This document shows, in pieces, positions 46,913 through 56,411 of a stretch of 64,000 bases of DNA. The stretch's first letter is position 1. Each line of letters opens with the position of its first letter. Location of the stretch: assembly GCF_947498015.1 (NCBI RefSeq), contig NZ_CANMIR010000003.1, positions 62,001 to 126,000 of the forward strand, given 5' to 3'. The notes under the pieces were generated by a model that was given only the letters and a program-made list of their open reading frames with translations, had not been told where the DNA came from and did not search any database. A program made the translations under genes and the position numbers. Source of the stretch: an uncultured Neptuniibacter sp. GTDB taxonomy: Bacteria > Pseudomonadota > Gammaproteobacteria > Pseudomonadales > Balneatricaceae.

Positions 46913-49900
46913 ATGAAGAGTTTCTCGCGATGTATAACACAACGAGTGACGGAATTCTTATTCCTGATATTCCTGTCACTGGGCGGCGCACTGGCTTATG
47001 CAGTTGATGATCCAGACCATGTCTCCTTTACCCTTGAAGGGTGTAAAGGTGATGTCGAGTTGGCCGCTTATGACGATGTCAATTTCATCTGTACCGATGT
47101 AGGGCTGTATACCACAGGTAACCTCGGTAAAGGGTGGAATGAACTGGATATCGTCCCACATAGATTGACGACGGCTGCAGGTAATGCTGCGCCCGCGTCG
47201 CAAACCTACAGAGTCGCGCTGACCCTGGATAATGAGAGTGCCGGTAACCCCGGTTACGATCTGCTGACAGAGCCTGCTTTGAATGCAGCGATGTCTGATC
47301 CCAGCTGTTCAATCTCATTCAGTGCTCAGGGTACAGCACCTGATGCGGGTGATACGATTATCTTCAGAACGCTGGATATTACACAGGATAGAAACAGTGT
47401 CTGTGTAATTGACTGGGCAGGTCGACTGGCGTTGGGATCACACCTTTATCCCGGATCATCCCTGCATGCGCATACCAAAAACCAGGCGCTAGGTACGCAG
47501 GGTATCGGTAATAAAGACGTATCGATTCCAGTTAAGGAGATCTTAGCGCAAGTGCTGTCAAAATCGATGGCGGCTGAACGGGATTCTCAGAAAACATGGA
47601 ATGTTACTAAAATATCTAACCCCGCTGTGTTGATGTTTGGTGATACCTGTATCGTGGACCCATCAGGTAATGCACAACAATTGACGATAGACGTAAGCTG
47701 GACTGTTGTTGAAAGTCCTGCCGGGGAAGTGACTGTGATGACAGATATTACAGCTACAAACCCTGCGCATCGTAAATTATTAGTTAGCGTTGAAGATGTA
47801 ATATCTGGGGATTTTGGCTCTGGTTATGTTGAGCTTCCATTCTTAACGGATGGTGTAATCGATGTAGAAATAGAAGCGAATACATCGATGGTTGTTTTTC
47901 ATCATGAGGAAACGTTTGATCAGGCTGATCTTGATGGGTTAGGGCTTGGCCTTAATTTGAACGATCTGGTTGGGATGATGGATACGGCAACCGCAACCTA
48001 CACTGATTTTGCGTTTCCTGATGTTGTTATACCCGGTGAGCTCACTGCTGATGCGAGTACAGGCATAAATAGCAGTGGTGTTGTGCTTAATGACACAGCA
48101 GTAATTACCGATGTAGAACAGATTAGCGGCCTAGGCCTTTCATTTTCTGTCGATGGTTTTTCTGGAACAACAGGTAGTTACAAAAATGGCTATATCGAAG
48201 GTGACCCAACCACGGGATCAGTCACTTGGGAATCTGATCCGCAATCCGAAAGCGGATCTGTAACATTCAATAAAACAGTTTATCTGGACATGCCGAGGAA
48301 TGTTAATGGTTTGATCTCTGATACAGCTACATTGAACGGGTCTGATGGTGCCTTCGCACAACAGAGCGCCAGTTCAGATATCTCTGCGACAGCAACGTCT
48401 GAACTAACGATCAACAAAACCGTAGATATCACTCCGGATGGAAATGAAGAGTTCGTTTTCATGTTTAATGTGTCTGGCTTAGGTGATTATCCTATTACCA
48501 TTTTACCTGGTGAATTCAGCGGATCTGTTGTTTTAAGTGGAATCAATCAGACAAATTATACAGTGACTGAATCTGCAACAGCTGGGTTCGATATCAGTTC
48601 TGCTAATCCACAACAGATCGATTTTGGTCAACCAGAAGGCCCTCTACTTTGTGATGGTAGTGTTGATTTTGCAAATGTGGCGAGATTAGCTACTGTTCAG
48701 GTGATTAAAGAAACAGATCCTGAAGGTGCAGAAGCTGGTTGGATATTTGATCTGACAGGTCCCGGCGTATCTGAGAGTGATACCACCGATGGCAGCGGAA
48801 CAGCCGACTTTGGTGGCCTGACCTTAGGTGAAGGTACCTATACCATGACAGAGCAAGGTATGGGTGGTTGGGATCTGACTCAGGTAACCAATCCTGATGG
48901 CAGTAACGATCCTGCTGAATGTACCTTTACCGTTAACCTCCCTGAAGATGCAGATGAGCAGTTCACCTGTACCTTTGAGAATACTCAGAGAGGTATGATA
49001 ATCGTTGAGAAAATACTCAATGGTGAAGTTCAGGATCAGGCGGTATTTAGCTTTGATACTAACGATGCTGAAGGTATCAGTGACTTCGACTTAGCTGCTT
49101 CTGTCGGTACTGTGCCTGATTGTGGATCTGATCTGCAATGCAGAACCTTTGATAATCTGAAACCCGGATTCTACAGTGTTGTAGAATTAGGACCTTCAGG
49201 CGATTTCGATTTCAGTAGTTTAACCTGTGATGTAATCGAAAATGGTGCTGATGGAGATCAGGATAGTATCTTAAATATCTCTGGCCAGATGGTTGATATA
49301 GGTCTCGCTGCGGGTGAAACCGTTAAATGTACCTATACCAATTCACGCTTAGCTAACCCAGGCAGTATCTTTATTGAAAAATATGTTGTTGGTCCTGATG
49401 GTTCCACCATCATTACAGATAGAGATGCTCAATTCCCATACAGCACCGCCTCGAATCAGGATGGTCAAGGTGATGGCGGCGTAGGCCTGCCTGGTAATTT
49501 CAGCCTGACGACAGTCAATGGTCAAGCTGCTACCTCACCTTTATTTACCAATATCTTTGCCGGGGATCATACCGTGACCGAATCGGTACCTGCTGGATAT
49601 ACGCTTGATCGCGTCGAGTGTGAAGAGGTTGGTGGTACCACCGGTGATCCGAGTACAGGCGTTAATGGTTTTGCTGAGATCTCATTGGATGATGGCGAAA
49701 CAATTATCTGCCGGTTCTACAACAAACCATTGCCACGTATCCGCGTACTTAAAGCATTAATTCCATCCAACGATTCCGGACTATTTGATCTGCGAGTTGA
49801 TGGTAGTGTTGAAGCTGCAAGCGTAGGTGATGGCGGTGACACTGGATGGGTAACTGTCAATGTGGGTAGCCACAGCGTCAGCGAACTTGGCTCGGGCGGT

Positions 49901-52843
49901 ACTGATTTGAACAACTACGTCTCCGATGTGAGTTGTGATAACAATACGGGTGTCGACCCAGGTACCTCACTCGATGTAGGCAACCTGGATTACAATGACG
50001 ATGTCACCTGTACCATCACCAACACCCGTAAGGGTAATATCAAAATCGTGAAAAATTCGATTGGTGGTGATGGCTCGTTCGACTACACAGGCTCGTTAGG
50101 TCTTACCAGTCTGACTACCCAGGGTGGTAGTGATGATACTGGTACGACTTACTTCAACCTGAACCCAGGTACTTACACCGTGACAGAAACGGACCCTGGT
50201 CCTCAGTGGGATCTGACTGATCTAAGCTGTTCTGATACTGACAATACCGTTGTGAGTAATGCGACAGCAACGATCGAACTAGATCCAGGTGAAACAGTCG
50301 TCTGTACCTATGAAAATACCCGTCGAAGCAACATCATTGTCGAGAAAATCCTGAATGGTGAAGTCGCTGATATCGGAGTGTTTACTTTCAATACAACAGG
50401 CAATGGCTTCTCTGGCTTTAACTTAGAAGCAACTGTAGGGGTTGTACCAAACTGTAATACTGATCTGCAGTGCCGTACATTTAATAATCTGCAGCCCGGT
50501 TTCTTTAGTGTTACAGAAGCAGGCCCAACAGGTGATTTTGCCTTCGTTAGCTTAAGTTGTAGTGTAATAGTTGCTGCTGATAATAAGAATGACAGTGTAA
50601 TTAATCTTAGTGGTCAAACAGCTGAGATTGGGCTTGCTCCAGGTGAAACTGTTAAGTGTACTTACACTAATTTCCGTGCAGCTAACCCAGGCAGTATCTT
50701 TATTGAAAAATATGTTGTTGGTCCTGATGGTTCCACCATCATTACAGATAGAGATGCTCAATTCCCATACAGCACTGCCTCGAATCAGGATGGTCAAGGT
50801 GATGGCGGCGTAGGCCTGCCTGGTAATTTCAGCCTGACGACAGTCAATGGTCAAGCTGCTACCTCACCTTTATTTACCAATATCTTTGCCGGGGATCATA
50901 CCGTGACCGAATCGGTACCTGCTGGATATACGCTTGATCGCGTCGAGTGTGAAGAGGTTGGTGGTACCACCGGTGATCCGAGTACAGGCGTTAATGGTTT
51001 TGCTGAGATCTCATTGGATGATGGCGAAACAATTATCTGCCGGTTCTACAACAAACCATTGCCACGCATCCGCGTACTTAAAGCATTAATTCCATCCAAC
51101 GATTCCGGACTATTTGATCTGCGAGTTGATGGTGGTGTTGAAGCTGCAAGCGTAGGTGATGGCGGTGACACTGGATGGGTAACTGTCAATGTGGGTAGCC
51201 ACAGCGTCAGCGAACTTGGCTCGGGCGGTACTGATTTGAACAACTACGTCTCCGATGTGAGTTGTGATAACAATACGGGTGTCGACCCAGGTACCTCACT
51301 CGATGTAGGCAACCTGGATTACAATGACGATGTCACCTGTACCATCACCAACACCCGTAAGGGTAATATCAAAATCGTGAAAAATTCGATTGGTGGTGAT
51401 GGCTCGTTCGACTACACAGGCTCGTTAGGTCTTACTAGTCTGACTACCCAGGGTGGTAGTGATGATACTGGTACGACTTACTTCAACCTGAATCCAGGTA
51501 CTTACACTGTGACAGAAACGGACCCTGGTCCTCAGTGGGATCTGACTGATCTAAGCTGTTCTGATACTGACAATACCGTTGTGAGTAATGCGACAGCAAC
51601 GATCGAACTAGATCCAGGTGAAACGGTCGTCTGTACCTACGAAAACACCCGTCGCGGTAATATCATCATCGTGAAAAATTCGATCGGTGGTGATGGTGAG
51701 TTTGCATACAGTGGATCACTAGGCTTGACCAGCCTGACGACTGTTGGTGGTACTGATGACACCGGTAATACCTACTTCAATATGGTTCCGGGTATTTACT
51801 CTGTGACAGAGACTGATCCTGCACCTAACTGGGATCTAACCGGACTGAGCTGTATTGAAACCGGTGGTCAAAATACTGCTACCAATAATGCAACCGCCAA
51901 TATCATGCTGGATCCGGGTGAAACGGTTACATGTACCTATACAAACACCAAACGGATCATGGTTGATCTGTTGAAAACCTTCAATGGTCAGATCGATCCG
52001 AATCTAACCGTTGTCTTCGAGTTGTATGAAGGCCCAGACGGATTTGGTGGAACACCGTTAGCCAGCAGTTCTACTGCGGGTGATCTGGATGGAGTACTTG
52101 AGTTTGGTATGATCAAACTTCCAGCATCAGGTACCTATACCCTCTGTGAACGTGATATCCCGGTCGGCACTACCGCTAACTGGTGGCGTGATACAACATC
52201 ACCGCCGGATGGTATCGGTGATGTGGATCTGAGTAGCTACGTCTATAACCCAAATAACATCGAAGATTTGGGTGATCGTTGTATCGACTTTGGTGCGGGT
52301 ACAAACATCACCGTCGATGCGGGTGGCACATTACATCTCGTTGTTGATAATGAGCGCCCTGAGGGTGACCGTCGTACGCCAGGCTACTGGAAAAACTGGA
52401 ATATGTGTAGCAGTGGTAACCAGGCTCAAACCGCAGAGAAAAATGGCGGATTTGAGAATGGATTCTGGTTGCTTGAAGATCTGATACCAAGTCGGGTTAA
52501 CTCAATCGGTGATGTTGATGTGCTTAATTGTCTGACTGCGGTTTATATTCTGGACAGTCGAAGTGTCGGTGGTAAACACAGAAAACAGGCGAAATACGCA
52601 GATTTCAAACTGGCTCGTTCTTTATTAGCAGCCAAACTGAATCTGGCCGTACCAACCAGTGACTGTAGTCCTAGTGTCCAACATGTTGTTGATGCTGCAG
52701 ATCAATTGCTAAAAGATGTTGGATATAACGCTAATACTGGTCAGTTAAGACCTAAAGATGCAGAACATAGTGATGCCATCTATCTTCATGGTATTTTGGA
52801 TGACTTCAACAACAATATCTGTACCCCCTATACCCTTCCTTAA
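46913..52843 (+). CDS. Giant secreted protein with SpaA/prealbumin-like repeats
   Basis: 1976 aa. Signal peptide at about residues 1-29. An N-terminal beta region to ~590 includes DUF11-like stretches. From ~595 to ~1800 come about ten modules of 60-120 aa with the prealbumin/SpaA pattern (GTYTMTEQG ... TVTCTYTNTR; each ends in a C-T-Y/F-x-N strand). A 443-aa block is duplicated (residues 814-1256 and 1257-about 1699), with 325 aa nearly identical. The C-terminal domain (about 1810-1976) begins RTPGYWKNW and has an EF-like DVDVLNCLTAVYILD. No LPxTG, PEP-CTERM or outer-membrane barrel is seen, so release by the adjacent T2SS is plausible. Possible adhesin or matrix protein; the function is inference. 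Confidence 0.85.
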   Translation: MKSFSRCITQRVTEFLFLIFLSLGGALAYAVDDPDHVSFTLEGCKGDVELAAYDDVNFICTDVGLYTTGNLGKGWNELDIVPHRLTTAAGNAAPASQTYRVALTLDNESAGNPGYDLLTEPALNAAMSDPSCSISFSAQGTAPDAGDTIIFRTLDITQDRNSVCVIDWAGRLALGSHLYPGSSLHAHTKNQALGTQGIGNKDVSIPVKEILAQVLSKSMAAERDSQKTWNVTKISNPAVLMFGDTCIVDPSGNAQQLTIDVSWTVVESPAGEVTVMTDITATNPAHRKLLVSVEDVISGDFGSGYVELPFLTDGVIDVEIEANTSMVVFHHEETFDQADLDGLGLGLNLNDLVGMMDTATATYTDFAFPDVVIPGELTADASTGINSSGVVLNDTAVITDVEQISGLGLSFSVDGFSGTTGSYKNGYIEGDPTTGSVTWESDPQSESGSVTFNKTVYLDMPRNVNGLISDTATLNGSDGAFAQQSASSDISATATSELTINKTVDITPDGNEEFVFMFNVSGLGDYPITILPGEFSGSVVLSGINQTNYTVTESATAGFDISSANPQQIDFGQPEGPLLCDGSVDFANVARLATVQVIKETDPEGAEAGWIFDLTGPGVSESDTTDGSGTADFGGLTLGEGTYTMTEQGMGGWDLTQVTNPDGSNDPAECTFTVNLPEDADEQFTCTFENTQRGMIIVEKILNGEVQDQAVFSFDTNDAEGISDFDLAASVGTVPDCGSDLQCRTFDNLKPGFYSVVELGPSGDFDFSSLTCDVIENGADGDQDSILNISGQMVDIGLAAGETVKCTYTNSRLANPGSIFIEKYVVGPDGSTIITDRDAQFPYSTASNQDGQGDGGVGLPGNFSLTTVNGQAATSPLFTNIFAGDHTVTESVPAGYTLDRVECEEVGGTTGDPSTGVNGFAEISLDDGETIICRFYNKPLPRIRVLKALIPSNDSGLFDLRVDGSVEAASVGDGGDTGWVTVNVGSHSVSELGSGGTDLNNYVSDVSCDNNTGVDPGTSLDVGNLDYNDDVTCTITNTRKGNIKIVKNSIGGDGSFDYTGSLGLTSLTTQGGSDDTGTTYFNLNPGTYTVTETDPGPQWDLTDLSCSDTDNTVVSNATATIELDPGETVVCTYENTRRSNIIVEKILNGEVADIGVFTFNTTGNGFSGFNLEATVGVVPNCNTDLQCRTFNNLQPGFFSVTEAGPTGDFAFVSLSCSVIVAADNKNDSVINLSGQTAEIGLAPGETVKCTYTNFRAANPGSIFIEKYVVGPDGSTIITDRDAQFPYSTASNQDGQGDGGVGLPGNFSLTTVNGQAATSPLFTNIFAGDHTVTESVPAGYTLDRVECEEVGGTTGDPSTGVNGFAEISLDDGETIICRFYNKPLPRIRVLKALIPSNDSGLFDLRVDGGVEAASVGDGGDTGWVTVNVGSHSVSELGSGGTDLNNYVSDVSCDNNTGVDPGTSLDVGNLDYNDDVTCTITNTRKGNIKIVKNSIGGDGSFDYTGSLGLTSLTTQGGSDDTGTTYFNLNPGTYTVTETDPGPQWDLTDLSCSDTDNTVVSNATATIELDPGETVVCTYENTRRGNIIIVKNSIGGDGEFAYSGSLGLTSLTTVGGTDDTGNTYFNMVPGIYSVTETDPAPNWDLTGLSCIETGGQNTATNNATANIMLDPGETVTCTYTNTKRIMVDLLKTFNGQIDPNLTVVFELYEGPDGFGGTPLASSSTAGDLDGVLEFGMIKLPASGTYTLCERDIPVGTTANWWRDTTSPPDGIGDVDLSSYVYNPNNIEDLGDRCIDFGAGTNITVDAGGTLHLVVDNERPEGDRRTPGYWKNWNMCSSGNQAQTAEKNGGFENGFWLLEDLIPSRVNSIGDVDVLNCLTAVYILDSRSVGGKHRKQAKYADFKLARSLLAAKLNLAVPTSDCSPSVQHVVDAADQLLKDVGYNANTGQLRPKDAEHSDAIYLHGILDDFNNNICTPYTLP
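49352..50325 (+). repeat. 974-bp direct repeat, copy 1
   Basis: Within the giant protein gene. Copy 2 lies exactly 1329 bp downstream. I count about ten base differences, nearly all silent (one Ser/Gly). The preceding ~350 bp of each unit is similar in protein but diverged in DNA. Confidence 0.95.
50681..51654 (+). repeat. 974-bp direct repeat, copy 2
   Basis: Second copy of the unit at 49352-50325, in frame, encoding modules that start with ANPGSIFIEKYVVG and end with TCTI/CTYENTRR. Near identity suggests recent duplication or gene conversion; assemblers could collapse this stretch. Confidence 0.95.
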
Positions 52844-52874
52844 GGGTGAGGATGCAGAGTTAGGTTGAACGAAG

Positions 52875-52902
52875 AAACGGCGGGTGAAAACCCGCCGTTT
52901 TT
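52875..52902 (+). terminator. Terminator of the giant protein gene
   Basis: Ten-bp GC-rich stem AACGGCGGGT/ACCCGCCGTT with a GAAA loop and a T-run, 33 bp past the stop codon. Confidence 0.95.
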
Positions 52903-52994
52903 GTATTTCAGCCCGTGGGAGCGGTGTCCTCACCGCGATCGCAATTCAGTTATTTTCTCTATGATAAGACCGCTCCGCCTATCGGCACATCCCA

Positions 52995-53022
52995 TAAAAA
53001 AGGGCCCATCCCTGGCCCCTTT
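52995..53022 (-). terminator. Terminator of the metalloprotease gene
   Basis: In the minus-strand sense, AAAGGG-G-CC pairs with GG-G-CCCTTT around a 6-nt loop (one G-G mismatch), followed by six T. It lies 30 bp after the protease stop. Confidence 0.85.
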
Positions 53023-53051
53023 GCGGAGTGGGTTAGCAACGAATCCCGATG

Positions 53052-56000
53052 CTATTTCTTCTTACCATTGCCTTTTCCGCCGGTACCACCATCACCACCG
53101 TCATCGGAGGAGAGTTGCACGCTGACGGTGGCTGTCGCGGTTTTATCACCATCGCTGATGGTATAGCTGAAGCTGTCACTACGTTTGAAGCTACGCGCCG
53201 GCGTGTAGGTGAGTGTTCCATCACCGTTGATCCATACTGAACCTTTAGCGCCCTGAGAAACGGCTTCAACAGTGAGTGTGTCGTTCTCGGCATCATAATC
53301 ATTTACCAGAACCGGGATGGTGATTGCGCTTTTGCTGCTCATGTTGGCAGTATCACTGACGGCAACCGGGGCAGTATTGGTAGATACCGCATTCACGGTA
53401 ACGGTTACAGCAGCGGAGTCAGTGCCACCCTGACCATCACTGACCGCATAGTTAAAGGTTTCGCTGCCACTAAAGCCTGCTGCCGGTGTGAAGGTGATGG
53501 TGCCATTTGCGTTAACAACGGCAGTGCCATTTACACCACTGGTGCCAGTAACACTGAGCGTATCGCCATCGGCATCGCTGTCATTAGCCAGTACACTGAT
53601 GGTAACGGCGCTGTCCTGATTAGTAGATGCGCTGTCATTAGATGCAACCGGGGCATGGTTGACGGCACTCACAGTAACCGTCACAGAAGCGGAATCACTG
53701 CCACCCTGACCATCGCTGATGCTGTAGTTGAAGGTCTCACTGCCACTAAAGCCCGCAGCCGGTGTGAAGGTGATGGTGCCATTTGAATTCACAACCGCAC
53801 TGCCATTCACACCACTGGTGCCAGTGACACTGAGCGTATCGCCATCGGCATCGCTGTCATTCGCCAGTACATTGATCGTAACAGCGCTCTCTTCATTAGT
53901 AGAAGCACTGTCGTTAGATGCTACCGGCGCATGATTAACAGAGCTCACCGACACGGTTACAGAAGCGGTATCGCTGCCACCCTGACCATCACTGATGCTG
54001 TAGTTAAAGGTCTCACTGCCACTAAAGCCCGCCGCTGGTGTAAAGGTGATTGTACCGTTTGAGTTCACCACCGCACTGCCATTCACACCGCTGGTGCCAG
54101 TGACACTAAGCGCATCACCATCGGCATCGCTGTCATTAGCCAGCACATGGATCGTAACAGCACTGCCTTCATTTGTTGACGCGCTGTCATTGGCTGCAAC
54201 TGGGGCGGTGTTTTCATTTACAACAGAGTTATCTATCATCACCATCCGACTTACACTAGTCGTATCTGCTTCTTTTGCAGCAGTCATGTTGAGTCCATAG
54301 AAAGTCTCTGCGGCAGTAGAGGGTGATGTAACCTGAAGAACGACATTAGTCGATTCGCCTGGTGATAGAGTTACGCTGCTGTTAGAAAAAGCTTTGCTCC
54401 ATCCAGAAGGAACACTTGCGCTAAGTTGAATCGTGGAACTATCGCAGGCTACAGTATCCTGGTTACTGACTGTCAGTGTATATGAGACAGTGTCTCCGGC
54501 ACTCAACCACTGGGTGAGTGATGGATCGGCGATTAGGCCTGGAACCGCTTGAGTACAAGTACCAGCAGCGACCGGATTCACATAAACTGTTGCGCCATTA
54601 CTCGTTGTAGTTTCAGTCAGAATACTATTACCACTATAAGGGTCATAAAACTCAAAGCCGGGTTCAAGCGCTCCATCCCACCAGTCACTTGTATTCGGGG
54701 TCATGTCAAGAATAAAACTGCTATTACCATCGCTAGGGGAGCCTGAAGTCACAGTTACACCCTCTAGATAGTTACCTGCGATAGATAACCCACTGTCAAA
54801 TCCAATAGGTTGACGATATTCAAGGTAGTACCAGGTTTGATTCCCTGTGGCGGGATCGATACCGTTATATACTTTGAGAGCTTTCGTATCGTTAGTATCT
54901 GCAGAATAGGGGTTAATGGTATAGCTACCAGGTGTGCTAACAGTCGTTATACTAGGAGAGCTGCCGAAGCCTAACCAACCTAGACGTTCCTTCTGGAACG
55001 CATTAAAGTGCCCGGCAACCATGGTACCCATGATGTCAGGGATATTACCGTATTCAATGCTGCTACAGTTTTCCCCTGTGCTTGCTGAGCCACACTCCTG
55101 CGCATGAGAATGGTAAAGACCTAAGTTGTGACCAAATTCATGTGCAATGGTTGAATAGGGCAGGCTGCCGTTAATGGTTGAGGTAGAGGGTGATCCACCC
55201 ACGCTACCAACACCGCTCCATTTACAGGCACTGGTGTAGGGATGAATGAAAATTAGACGGTTATATTGGCTGAGATCATTACCCCGGCTTTCTGCTTGTG
55301 CCATTGCGCTTGATTGGATTGCTGCAGTATCACAGGTTGTACTGTTAACTGGAGCGGTGTACCAACCGAAAACATCACCTGTAAGCCAGGTCTGCCCAAA
55401 TGAATTTTCACGGATGAAATCATCTACATCAGTAAACACACTCGCTTGGGTTTCAGCGACAGTGAATGGCTGATCATCCGGTGCATCCTGAAAGTTAATC
55501 AGGAATACAGCGGTTTTCTGTTCTCCGAATGTATTCGCGACTGGATCAGGCGTGCCTCCGTTACTACTCCCAGAAGTATCACCACCTGCAGCCAGTGTTA
55601 GGATGCCGGCATCACCACTTTCTGCTGCAAGCAGCCCATCATGATCGTTTATGTCAGTAAGGTTATTAAGTAATACACCCTTAACTTCCACCAGCTCCCC
55701 AGTTAGGTGTTGCTTTGGCTTACCTGCTTGATTTAACGCAAAACGTTCACCGGCTGGAGTATTAAGGTAGCGGCGGAGTTGATGGCTGCCGTCTTCATAA
55801 TCTTCATAGAACAGCTCTAATTCACCTTGAACAGTGACAATCTGCTCGAGTTGTTCCTGTACCTCGGAGGGGAGTTCGGACTGTTTCTCGTTGGGAATTG
55901 CAAGCGCCAACGCTTTGGCAGGATTGTGTTGAATCAGTTCGGCCATCAGCGTACGACGTGATTGAGCCTGTTCAATCAGTGCCTGTAAAGCCGTGCTCTT

Positions 56001-56240
56001 TGCTGCTTTACCCTGCGCTTTTTTCCAGTTGTTTTTAGCCTTGATCAACGCTTCTGTAGACGCTTGGGTCACTGCATGTTCAGCATTGGCATGTGAATGC
56101 CTATGAGACTGTGCAATAGGATGCGCGTGATCATGTGGATGATCATGAGAAGAAGCCAGTAATACTGGGCTGATGGTCAGTGCCGCCGATATACTGAGAG
56201 CGGCACAAAGTGCACGTGGTTTAAACGAATAAGTGTTCAT
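53052..56240 (-). CDS. Secreted metalloprotease with His-rich head and Ig-like repeats
   Basis: 1062 aa from the ATG at 56240, preceded by GGAG (56247-56250); a longer frame to 56330 runs into the riboswitch and is not used. Signal peptide at about 1-30, then a His-rich segment (HDHPHDHAHP...HRHSH). The catalytic domain has HEFGHNLGLYHSH (about 366-378), the zinc-ligand metzincin motif, and a Met-turn DIMGTM. After a beta domain (about 540-650) come three 92-aa tandem-95/cadherin-like repeats (APVAxNDSAST...) and a fourth diverged one from ~678 to ~1045. The tail is Gly/Lys rich. Sec signal plus T2SS neighbours suggest export by GspD. Regulated by the c-di-GMP riboswitch in its leader. Confidence 0.92.
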   Translation of the reverse strand: MNTYSFKPRALCAALSISAALTISPVLLASSHDHPHDHAHPIAQSHRHSHANAEHAVTQASTEALIKAKNNWKKAQGKAAKSTALQALIEQAQSRRTLMAELIQHNPAKALALAIPNEKQSELPSEVQEQLEQIVTVQGELELFYEDYEDGSHQLRRYLNTPAGERFALNQAGKPKQHLTGELVEVKGVLLNNLTDINDHDGLLAAESGDAGILTLAAGGDTSGSSNGGTPDPVANTFGEQKTAVFLINFQDAPDDQPFTVAETQASVFTDVDDFIRENSFGQTWLTGDVFGWYTAPVNSTTCDTAAIQSSAMAQAESRGNDLSQYNRLIFIHPYTSACKWSGVGSVGGSPSTSTINGSLPYSTIAHEFGHNLGLYHSHAQECGSASTGENCSSIEYGNIPDIMGTMVAGHFNAFQKERLGWLGFGSSPSITTVSTPGSYTINPYSADTNDTKALKVYNGIDPATGNQTWYYLEYRQPIGFDSGLSIAGNYLEGVTVTSGSPSDGNSSFILDMTPNTSDWWDGALEPGFEFYDPYSGNSILTETTTSNGATVYVNPVAAGTCTQAVPGLIADPSLTQWLSAGDTVSYTLTVSNQDTVACDSSTIQLSASVPSGWSKAFSNSSVTLSPGESTNVVLQVTSPSTAAETFYGLNMTAAKEADTTSVSRMVMIDNSVVNENTAPVAANDSASTNEGSAVTIHVLANDSDADGDALSVTGTSGVNGSAVVNSNGTITFTPAAGFSGSETFNYSISDGQGGSDTASVTVSVSSVNHAPVASNDSASTNEESAVTINVLANDSDADGDTLSVTGTSGVNGSAVVNSNGTITFTPAAGFSGSETFNYSISDGQGGSDSASVTVTVSAVNHAPVASNDSASTNQDSAVTISVLANDSDADGDTLSVTGTSGVNGTAVVNANGTITFTPAAGFSGSETFNYAVSDGQGGTDSAAVTVTVNAVSTNTAPVAVSDTANMSSKSAITIPVLVNDYDAENDTLTVEAVSQGAKGSVWINGDGTLTYTPARSFKRSDSFSYTISDGDKTATATVSVQLSSDDGGDGGTGGKGNGKKK
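53370..54210 (-). repeat. Three tandem 276-bp repeats in the metalloprotease gene
   Basis: Encode three 92-aa Ig/cadherin-like modules beginning APVAxNDSAST with the inner motif NDSDADGDxLSVTGTSGVNG. The units are highly similar, so they may vary in number between strains. Confidence 0.9.
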
Positions 56241-56264
56241 GAGAATCTCCGCATAATTTCTCGC

Positions 56265-56411
56265 GAAAGATCCTCTGCAACGAATGGCTGCAAGGTAGGA
56301 ATAAATTCTCTCCTTCGGTAGTCCGGCCATCCCTACGAGACAAATAGGGGGATCCGTAACTTTGCGACACCTGATTACTCAGGCTGTGCCTTTATCGGGA
56401 GAGGATCTTTC
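56265..56411 (-). promoter_or_regulatory. 12-bp competing helix spanning the riboswitch
   Basis: GAAAGATCCTCT (minus-strand sense, 56411-56400) is exactly complementary to AGAGGATCTTTC (56276-56265). Its first arm includes four bases of P1, so P1 and the 12-bp helix cannot form together. This is a plausible expression platform controlling access to the ribosome site at 56247-56250. Confidence 0.6.
56308..56403 (-). ncRNA. c-di-GMP-I (GEMM) riboswitch in the metalloprotease leader
   Basis: In the minus-strand RNA the aptamer starts with CTCTCC (56403-56398), paired with GGAGAG (56313-56308) as P1. Inside are AAAGGCACAG, a 5-bp stem CCTGA/TCAGG capped by a GNRA loop (GTAA), the conserved TCGCAAAG followed by TACGG, a second stem CCCTA/TAGGG, and the receptor side ATGGCCGGACTACCG. 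This matches the GEMM-I pattern (GCAAA GNRA stem, ACGCAAAGC-ACGG, GCCGG-UACCG). It lies 68 nt before the protease start. The region also contains a competing helix (see findings). Confidence 0.82.

Noticed and set aside
52865-53166. Overlapping short plus-strand frames downstream of the giant protein
   Set aside because: They cover two terminators and the complement of the metalloprotease C-terminus.
53370-54210. Tandem repeats as a CRISPR array
   Set aside because: The 276-bp units are in-frame protein repeats without spacers.
56241-56330. 30-codon N-terminal extension of the metalloprotease
   Set aside because: It would place coding sequence inside the riboswitch and before the signal peptide; the ATG at 56240 has a good ribosome site.
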